A stretch of 14,101 bases of DNA from Acanthaster planci. Its lineage: Eukaryota > Echinodermata > Asteroidea > Valvatida > Acanthasteridae. The stretch spans positions 641,321 through 655,421 of the forward strand of contig NW_019091519.1 in NCBI RefSeq assembly GCF_001949145.1. The letters are read 5' to 3'. The notes below the pieces were generated by a model. That model saw nothing but the letters and a program-made list of their open reading frames with translations. It was not told where the DNA came from and ran no database searches. Below, in pieces: positions 9,601 through 14,101 of the stretch (its first letter is position 1; every line of letters starts with the position of its first letter). A program made the translations under genes and the position numbers.

Positions 9601-10391
9601 AGTTTTATTTGACTCTGGTGTGACTTTTCACCCATATTTGGTCCTGGCCCAAGTAACCAACGTACTGAGCCAGCTAGTTGGCGAAGTATGTCACAGTGTA
9701 CTGTGAAAAAACATGGTAGATTAGGTGAACGATGCTGAGGAAAGTTGTTGGAAGTTGTTCAGAAAAATGGCCAAATATAGCGGGGATTAATTGGCTCAAC
9801 AAAACTCGGGTCAGTGAAAGAGACCCAAAAAAGTGTGTCTGTTAGTTTCAGCCATCTGGTTCATTTTGCAAATTTATCTGATGCGTCGCGACTTAGCTGG
9901 ACACTTTGAGTAATCCTGAGATGGTTCATTACTAACAGAATCTCATTGTCCATCTAGGCCTACAAAAGATGAAAGCAACGGTAATCATGAGGGAGGTAAT
10001 TGAATGAGCAAATGATTAGGCCAATGGAAATGATATGGATGGGAGAATTACACACTTTAACACTATTGAGTTATACCCCTGCGTCCTAAATGTTACCCCA
10101 TTTTCTCCTCAAGGTCACAGTGACTAAAGGAAACCCTTACACCTGTTGCTGTGCCTTACACCAGTAACCTTTTTGTCTTAATCAACTTACTCTCTCACAT
10201 GGCAGGTTGCCCTCGGTCTGGTCCATGCCCGTGCCTCCCGCATCATCTGGCCCCTGCATCGCCAGCAGCGGCTGGAGCCAAGACTACCCAAAGATCGCCA
10301 GCCCATCAGTCTGTCTCCGTCCCTGGTGGAGGAGCTGATGGAAGAGTACCAGGAGGTTGAGTCTCTAGAATTGGAAGACGTGCAGATATGA
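6528..10391 (+). CDS. IMMP2L: Mitochondrial inner membrane protease subunit 2 (complete, 5 coding exons)
   Basis: Joining 6528-6650, 7674-7777, 8496-8561, 9281-9383 and 10206-10391 gives 193 codons plus TGA. The product belongs to the S26 signal peptidase family, subunit 2 of the inner membrane peptidase complex (IMP), which trims intermembrane-space sorting signals. The protein has an N-terminal hydrophobic segment at about residues 8-26, the nucleophile in VDGKSMQ (Ser39), the general base in VLIKRVIALEGD (Lys87), and the conserved box EGDHHSVSLDSNYFGPV (117-133). All are where human IMMP2L (175 aa) has them. An in-frame TGA at 6477-6479 with no ATG between makes 6528 the start. Intron phases are 0, 2, 2, 0. 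Residues after about 165 form an acidic tail (LVEELMEEYQEVESLELED) that is longer than the human one. IMMP2L normally works with IMMP1L, which is not in this window. Confidence 0.96.
6652..6780. repeat. Foldback/quasi-palindromic element abutting the exon 1 splice donor
   Basis: The core is a 24+24-nt inverted repeat with no spacer: 6700-6723 against 6724-6747, with 21 of 24 positions paired, centred on CACGTG. Two of the three mismatches would be G-U pairs in RNA. Weaker symmetry continues outward: TGTAC/GTACA, and TAGGCT at 6652-6657 against AGCCTA at 6775-6780. This suggests a small MITE-like foldback element of about 129 bp. No clear target-site duplication is seen, and the outer boundaries are less certain than the core. 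Confidence 0.7.
6962..6991 (+). repeat. 15-bp tandem duplication
   Basis: CAGGTCTATTCGTTA is followed immediately by CAGGTCTATTTGTTA, one mismatch apart. A degenerate third unit (CAGGGGTCATATTGTTT) follows. Confidence 0.8.
7117..7337 (-). mobile_element. tRNA-derived SINE, copy 1, with A and B boxes
   Basis: On the minus strand the element starts GCTCGGTGGTCGAGTGG, containing an A box (TGGTCGAGTGG, 7321-7331). About 34 nt later comes a B box variant (GGTGCGAGTCC, 7276-7286), so the head looks like a Leu/Ser-type tRNA. The body downstream, to ATTAATT at about 7117-7125, is shared with a second copy nearby, which shows it is a dispersed repeat and not a tRNA gene. This copy carries about 45 nt extra (roughly 7163-7215) relative to copy 2. 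The 3' boundary is set by where similarity between the copies begins. Confidence 0.75.
7428..7560 (-). mobile_element. tRNA-derived SINE, copy 2, head truncated
   Basis: This is a second copy of the same family in the same orientation. The shared landmarks, read on the + strand, are ATTAATTTT, GGTTTTTGC, CGTGTATTA, TATACTCGG, GTTTGCCCC, AAGGCTTGTGAAAA and CCCACAA. It has a consensus B box on the minus strand (GGTTCGAGTCC, 7537-7547). Similarity to copy 1 stops at about 7560, before the A-box region, so the 5' head is missing or diverged. Confidence 0.72.
7674..7777 (+). CDS. IMMP2L: IMMP2L coding exon 2
   Basis: The acceptor is TTGCACGTAG (ending 7673) and the donor is GTGAGT at 7778. It encodes PVLNPIHETQRDIIFLNHFA, then VREYQLKRGDIVSL and two bases of an Ala codon. 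The pieces LNP, FLNH and KRGDIVSL match human LNP, LLNH and HRGDIVSL. This exon is not visible as a long ORF and was found by family pattern and splice sites. Confidence 0.94.
7778..8495 (+). other. IMMP2L: IMMP2L intron 2 (phase 2)
   Basis: The intron is 718 nt with a GTGAGT donor. It contains a G9 run at 8056-8064 and a C9 run at 8175-8183 within a possible degenerate foldback (about 8032-8219). No gene is embedded. Confidence 0.9.
8032..8219. repeat. Possible degenerate foldback element with G9/C9 runs
   Basis: The left end (TGTTACAACACTGGCTGC) and the reverse complement of the right end (TGTAACACAATGGCAGTG) are similar but imperfect. Inside them a G9 run faces a C9 run about 110 nt away. 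This would suit an old MITE of roughly 190 bp. The similarity is low enough that chance is possible. Confidence 0.35.
8496..8561 (+). CDS. IMMP2L: IMMP2L coding exon 3 (Lys87 general base)
   Basis: The acceptor is TTGTTTTGACAG (ending 8495) and the donor is GTATTT at 8562, which is weaker than consensus. The exon completes Ala76 and encodes SPSRPDEVLIKRVIALEGDT plus Ile and two bases of Arg98. IKRVIALEGD is identical to the human segment and carries the catalytic lysine (Lys87). Confidence 0.95.
8562..9280 (+). other. IMMP2L: IMMP2L intron 3 (phase 2)
   Basis: The intron is 719 nt with GT/AG ends. It holds a perfect 24-bp inverted repeat at 9009-9067. Nothing else is recognised. Confidence 0.9.
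9009..9067. repeat. Perfect 24-bp inverted repeat, 11-nt loop, telomere-like motif
   Basis: The arms 9009-9032 and 9044-9067 are exact reverse complements, separated by CCAACAGGTGA. The outer part of each arm contains TTAACCCTAAC or its complement GTTAGGGTTAA, which includes one and a half copies of the animal telomere unit TTAGGG. The pairing stops sharply after 24 bp on the outside. In the pre-mRNA it would form a very stable hairpin about 210 nt upstream of exon 4. Confidence 0.9.
9281..9383 (+). CDS. IMMP2L: IMMP2L coding exon 4 (signal peptidase box)
   Basis: The acceptor is TCTTACTCAG (ending 9280) and the donor is GTAAGA at 9384. It encodes the end of Arg98, then TLSYKNRYVTIPEGHCWIEG and DHHSVSLDSNYFGP. 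KNRYV..P.GH.W.EGDHH..S.DSN.FGP matches human IMMP2L almost residue for residue. Confidence 0.96.
9384..10205 (+). other. IMMP2L: IMMP2L intron 4 (phase 0)
   Basis: The intron is 822 nt with a GTAAGA donor and a GGCAG acceptor. I see no recognisable repeat or gene in it. Confidence 0.9.
10206..10391 (+). CDS. IMMP2L: IMMP2L terminal coding exon 5
   Basis: The acceptor is CACATGGCAG, ending 10205. The exon encodes 61 residues, beginning VALGLVHARASRIIWP, which matches human VSLGLLHAHATHILWP. It then diverges into a basic/Pro segment (RLEPRLPKDRQP) and an acidic tail ending LEDVQI before TGA at 10389-10391. The pyrimidine tract before the acceptor (CTTACTCTCTCACATGGCAG) is adequate. Confidence 0.94.
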   Translation, partial: VALGLVHARASRIIWPLHRQQRLEPRLPKDRQPISLSPSLVEELMEEYQEVESLELEDVQI

Positions 10392-10550
10392 ATCTGCCCA
10401 TCACAGACACCCTCGCACACGTGTGGCTTGTGATTACCTGCATGTCTGACAGAAATCTGAACATTGGGTTAATGTTTTCTGTGCATCACATACATGCACA
10501 GTGTCATGTGCACTGCTACTTTTGGCACTAACGGTTGCAGCAGAGACTAT

Positions 10551-10700
10551 GAGCGTTTTCTAAAAGAGTGGATTTGGCTTAGACTTTGGTTTTGCTGGTT
10601 CCAGCCACTTTGAAGAAGCATTCAAAAGTACATGTTCAAGCTCTGACTGGAACCAGCGAAATCGAAGTCTAAGCCGAATCCACTCGATTTGAAAATGCTC
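10551..10700. mobile_element. MITE-like foldback element, 150 bp with 54-bp inverted arms
   Basis: Arm 10551-10604 and arm 10647-10700 are inverted copies matching at 46 of 54 positions, with a 42-nt spacer. Both ends are GAGC(G/A)TTTTC, and the inner ends are CTGGTTCCAG. Sharp boundaries, long terminal arms and no coding capacity fit a non-autonomous foldback/MITE. No convincing target-site duplication flanks it, so the transposase class cannot be assigned. It lies about 160 nt after the IMMP2L stop codon and is therefore probably transcribed in the 3' UTR. Confidence 0.8.
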
Positions 10701-10889
10701 TGTGTTGGTGGTTTTTGTGGCTGCATTTGAGATAAGACACTCTTACTACCGTGAAAAGTATTTTTGTAATTTGGAGGACATTTTCATGAAGTGTGTTGCT
10801 AAAACCAAAGGTTAATTTGTAATGCCAATATTTAATGGCTCTGTAGCCAACATTGTCACGTTAGAAATTTGCCAAGTGCACATCCACCT

Positions 10890-11182
10890 CTGGTAGTTCT
10901 CAGGGTGTTACATCATTATTATCCCTGACCATCAGGCCCATAAACATTCCTGCAAGCACCTCCGCTCCGTGGGGTGTATAAAGCAAGATGCTTCCACTCC
11001 AGGTGCAAACTGCCACCCAAGCACATCAGCCATCTCAACCCTCACAGGTACCCATTCATGCTTCTAGGTGGAGAAACGTCAGTAAAGTAACTAGTCCAAG
11101 GTCACAATATGTAACCAGCTGCTGGATTCGAACCCCTGACCCTATGATTGGGAGTTCCAATGTTAGTGACTATGCCACACAC
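10890..11182 (-). mobile_element. tRNA-derived SINE, second family, with A and B boxes
   Basis: On the minus strand an A-box-like TGGCATAGTCA (11167-11177) is followed about 32 nt later by a perfect B box, GGTTCGAATCC (11124-11134). The body then runs through CCTTGGACTAGTTACTTTAC, TTTCTCCACCTAGAAGCATG and AATGGGTACCTGTGAGGG to a tail with CAGGGATAATAATGATG. A tRNA-like head joined to a body containing a CCTTGG....CACTTTAC-like stretch is a recurrent design in animal SINEs. It shares no body sequence with the SINE pair in IMMP2L intron 1. Its tail boundary near 10890 is approximate. Confidence 0.65.
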
Positions 11183-11389
11183 CAAAGTTGAAATAATCCA
11201 TTGAAGGGCAGCGAGGTCCCTGTGTATTTGCTTTTCTAGAAAGAGCTGTGTCTCTCGATTAAATCATTTGCCGCATGTAGAGGAAGGGTGTTCAACATAT
11301 TTTGTTGTATGGTTGGATTGAGTTCAGGGATTAAAACATGATTGAGAACATGCAGTCCCCAAAATGCAATACTGGCATTGCAGCATCTG

Positions 11390-11537
11390 AGCCATCCAGC
11401 CCTAGGTTGGTGGGAGCCATCCAGCCCTAGGTTGGTGGAGCCATCCAGCCCTAGGTTGGTGGGAGCCATCCAGCCCTAGGTTGGTGGGAGCCATCCAGCC
11501 CTAGGTTGGTGGGAGCCATCCAGCCCTAGGTTGGTGG
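11390..11537 (+). repeat. Minisatellite: six 24-25-bp units
   Basis: The unit is AGCCATCCAGCCCTAGGTTG followed by GTGGG. The copies start at 11390, 11415, 11439, 11464, 11489 and 11514. They are essentially identical except that units 2 and 6 lack one G. Such high identity suggests recent expansion and likely length polymorphism. The open frame across it on the minus strand is a by-product of the repeat. Confidence 0.97.
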
Positions 11538-12563
11538 TAGGTCTCCAATCTTTCCCAGGTGTACTCAATTATTTTGTTGAGGGAGTTGCCAGGTTCTTGT
11601 ATCTTGTAATCACTGTACCTGATGTCTCATTCAGTGTCAGTAATTTAGCGCTTGCCGATGCATCCGTCCTGTCCAGCCACTTAACGTCACACAGTTGTGG
11701 TCACAGATGACCCCAACTCCACCGAGGCTGTTGATTGGTCAGAGTTTATCAGCTGCTGACCCTGTCACATGACACAGCATGGTAGTTTTCAAAGTCATTG
11801 ACAGCATCAGTGAAGCAGTCCAGTGCATTGAGATTTCAATCACCTTGTCAAATTCTGCCTAATGTTGATCATGTATAAATGTGAATTGCACGCAGGAATA
11901 TTTACATGGTGCAACCATAAATCTGTTTAGTAGAGGCAATGTGTTGAGGTTAAGGAAGTGGGCAGGGGCTTTATATAACTAGAACAGGCTCAAGTAAACC
12001 TTATGTGCATTGATTGTAACTGACTTAAAATAACCAAAAATAGCCTCCAAGGCACCAGCAGCAATGCATGAACTCTGTACATCTTATCATATGCTGAAGC
12101 TTGCAAGATAATCAAATTGAAATTATGACTTCCAGAAAATTGCAACATTCTATTATTCCTATGCACGCACAGGCCTGTAAGTCAGATTAATTTTAATTAT
12201 CAGAATCTGTGCACATGGAATATTTGGAGTTGAATTGCTTTGTTGGACAAGACTTTCATTGCTGCATCGTTGTAAGACCTTGTCCAAATCGGTTGGCTGT
12301 GGCTCGCAGTAGGGCATGAATCAATGGGAAATGGCTACAGCTGCTGACTAGCCATCTGCTGTGTGTTTAACACCTGTATTGCTAGCCGTGGCTATAACAC
12401 TGTGTCCCAGGGGAAGCCATTTTAGCTGGTAAATCGGTTCCTTTTGCAAATTGAGTTGGCAAGCCCTGTAGTTTGATGACTTTGCTGAATTGCATGTGCT
12501 TTGTACATAATGTTTATTTTTTCTTCTGCTGTTATTGGAATAGAATTTTATCATTGTCCTCTT

Positions 12564-12569
12564 AATAAA
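12564..12569 (+). promoter_or_regulatory. Candidate poly(A) signal AATAAA
   Basis: This is the first canonical hexamer after the IMMP2L stop, about 2.2 kb downstream. It could end the IMMP2L transcript, but a transcript with such a repeat-filled UTR needs RNA evidence. Confidence 0.3.
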
Positions 12570-12634
12570 ACTCAAAAGTATTAATGATCTTGTGATATTA
12601 GCAATTTTAAATGTAAGACTCTGTTTGGATTTAG

Positions 12635-12640
12635 AATAAA
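12635..12640 (+). promoter_or_regulatory. Candidate poly(A) signal AATAAA
   Basis: This is a second hexamer 71 nt after the first, followed by TTGATTTTGTTATTT, a T/G-rich stretch such as is found downstream of cleavage sites. Confidence 0.33.
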
Positions 12641-12923
12641 AAACGCCAAACATTGATTTTGTTATTTAAAGTGAGTAAATGCGGGGCTAACAGAATATAT
12701 TTATGTCTGCCAGACACTCAAATACAGTATTCTGTATAATTGGTGTTCCCCCGGATATTATTTCTGTTGGATTCAACCGTAAAAGGCCGTAGGCTGGGGC
12801 AGTATCCGTCACGCGTCCAGGTTTTTCATCGACTGTGCGCAGGAGAAAGTGCGACACATAGACAATCCTGTATGAAACACTCGACCCAATACAAAGTCAT
12901 TGCGAAAAGCTGTCCTAGGCAGT

Positions 12924-13040
12924 GTCCGTATCATTTGGCTGCGGCTAGAAATTGCGTTCGAGTCTATGTTGGTGGCCGTGGTTGGTTCGAATTCCCTTTG
13001 AGTCGTGTGTAGTTTCAAGCCGCAGCCAAGTGATTCGGAC
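12924..13040. repeat. Foldback element with B-box-like motifs in its loop
   Basis: The arms 12924-12946 and 13018-13040 are inverted copies with 2 mismatches in 23. Weaker pairing extends inward about 9 nt (27 of 32 overall). The loop contains GTTCGAGTC (about 12956) and GGTTCGAATTCC (about 12994), both resembling the Pol III B box GGTTCGANTCC. No A box is present at a suitable spacing, so it is not called a tRNA. It could be a small foldback transposon or a rearranged tRNA-related repeat. Confidence 0.7.
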
Positions 13041-13573
13041 GCAGCTTCATTTTAATTCGAACTTTACAGATGTGAAAAAAGTGATGTGCTAAAATTCAAT
13101 AAAACCCATCTGTGTGTGAGTACCCGGTCAGGATTCAATCTAAAGGAGTGGGGTGGGCCGGGTGATAGATCAGGAAGACACAAACCTGAAGTTGGAATTT
13201 TATTAGTTCCAGAAGTTGATGAACATCAAGAGATTTACTTGCTGAGTAGGGATGAGTTATGAAGTTTTACGAAAAGCTGCCCAAGTCGACGTTGTTTTCG
13301 TTTGAGGGTTGCCTGGACAGTTGTGTCATGAATAAAAATCCATGTGTTTCTAATAACCCGTTTGCGTAAACGAAGCTGCCCTGAACATGGCCCGAACAAC
13401 GGCCTCTAGAATCCTGACTAAGATGGAGTTTCAGGTCGGGGGGAATATTTGTTGCGGCAACGATACTGTGTCATGTCGTGAATGTGTGCACAGATACGCG
13501 GCGCTGCATGTGTCAACAAGGAAACATTTTGGATTCACATTCCCAGCACAAAATAATTGTGCGGCCATGACCT

Positions 13574-13589
13574 CAAGGGTGCACCCTTG
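13574..13589. repeat. 16-bp perfect palindrome
   Basis: CAAGGGTGCACCCTTG reads the same on both strands. A related string, GGTGCACCCTCAAG, recurs at about 14042-14055, next to a short hairpin (CTCAAGC-GAA-GCTTGAG, 14050-14066). The two may mark ends of one unidentified element of about 490 bp, but this is speculative. Confidence 0.6.
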
Positions 13590-14101
13590 TATTTAGGCCA
13601 GAAATATGTCCGCCGAGCTCATTAATAAAAGTTATACACTCAAAATATTCTATATTAGTGGGTCCTGAGAGCCATGGAAGTGGGGAATTCAAGAAATATG
13701 AGACTGGACCTCTGGGCCGGACTCAGGGCTTCCAATTCTGAGCAATTTGGATGCAATCGGGTCCGAAAGGGGAACTATTTGGCCGTTTTGCAGAGGGATG
13801 GTTTTTCAAAATGGCTACTTTTCTGGAGCGGGACATTTTCTTCATTTTAGGGGTGGTCTGCGTCTGGTGAAAATTTATCAAAAATTTATTGGTCAACCCC
13901 CCCGAAAATGTGAAAGGAAAATGAAAGGGGACATGCGGAATATTATTTTCCTGTGCAGCCTGAACATCTGTTGTGAGTATTTTGACATATTTGTGAAGAA
14001 TGGGGATTTATCGCTGCTGTCTATGGGAATTTATTTGTAGTGGTGCACCCTCAAGCGAAGCTTGAGAGGTACTGGGGCTCCTTGTTCAGGTGAATGCATT
14101 T

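Larger units (their letters stand above)
10392..12640 (+). other. Region downstream of IMMP2L stop, likely including its 3' UTR
   Basis: This is non-coding sequence with a foldback element, a SINE and a minisatellite, each listed separately. Canonical AATAAA hexamers appear only at 12564 and 12635; ATTAAA variants at about 11259 and 11329 could end the transcript earlier. No other gene is supported here. From 11540 to 12560 I see nothing recognisable. Confidence 0.4.
12641..14101. other. Non-coding region with no recognised gene
   Basis: Further AATAAA hexamers occur at 13098, 13331 and 13624. A foldback lies at 12924-13040 and two short palindromes lie near 13574 and 14050. Open frames such as 13387-13596 and 13747-14040 on the + strand show no domain, repeat or recognisable composition. 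An ATG at 13387 followed by a short Arg/Thr-rich stretch and GTCGGG is too weak to call a first exon. Confidence 0.5.

Noticed and set aside
11236-11469. Minus-strand frame with repeated Gly-Leu-Asp-Gly motif
   Set aside because: The peptide repeat is created by the 25-bp minisatellite. The unit is not a multiple of three, so the reading frame breaks across units.
13387-13596. Possible first exon of a third gene starting at ATG 13387
   Set aside because: It has only a short Arg/Thr-rich start, a poor donor (GTCGGG) and no recognisable domain.
1-14101. CRISPR array, prokaryotic operon or phage genes
   Set aside because: There are no spaced direct repeats of the right design, no dense coding and no prokaryotic signals. 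The only regular tandem array is the minisatellite at 11390-11537, which has no spacers.

Overview
This window looks like nuclear DNA of an invertebrate animal. It has spliced genes with GT/AG introns of about 0.6-1.0 kb, AT-rich non-coding DNA, tRNA-derived SINE-like repeats with RNA polymerase III box motifs, several foldback (inverted-repeat) elements and a minisatellite. Nothing is bacterial: there are no long ORFs, no operons and no ribosome binding sites. From its repeat style I guess a marine invertebrate, perhaps a non-vertebrate deuterostome, but the sequence does not prove this.

Two genes are supported, both on the + strand and in tandem. The first, at the left edge, is the 3' end of a sorting-nexin-like gene. 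Three exons (998-1087, 1763-1828, 2433-2591), all separated by phase-0 introns, encode the last 104 residues of a BAR-type coiled coil that most resembles SNX5/6/32. Its upstream exons lie outside the window. A long AT-rich stretch follows and probably holds its 3' UTR, with poly(A) signals at 5018 and 5167.

The second gene is complete: IMMP2L, subunit 2 of the mitochondrial inner membrane peptidase. Five coding exons (6528-6650, 7674-7777, 8496-8561, 9281-9383, 10206-10391) join to a 193-residue protein. It has one N-terminal membrane segment, the catalytic Ser39/Lys87 pair and the signal-peptidase box around residues 117-133. The whole coding span is under 4 kb, whereas the human gene spans hundreds of kilobases.

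The rest is repeat-rich. From left to right it holds: a possible non-LTR retrotransposon 3' tail ending in a GTAAA microsatellite just upstream of IMMP2L; a quasi-palindrome abutting the IMMP2L exon 1 splice donor; two minus-strand copies of one tRNA-derived SINE in intron 1; a degenerate foldback with G9/C9 runs in intron 2; a perfect 24-bp inverted repeat with a telomere-like motif in intron 3; a 150-bp foldback element, a second SINE family and a six-unit 25-bp minisatellite downstream of the IMMP2L stop; and another foldback with Pol III B-box-like motifs in its loop at 12924-13040. I recognise no gene from about 12650 to the right edge.

I found no new multi-gene system. The two genes are ordinary conserved eukaryotic housekeeping genes. 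The most interesting material is the set of foldback and SINE elements around the compact IMMP2L locus.
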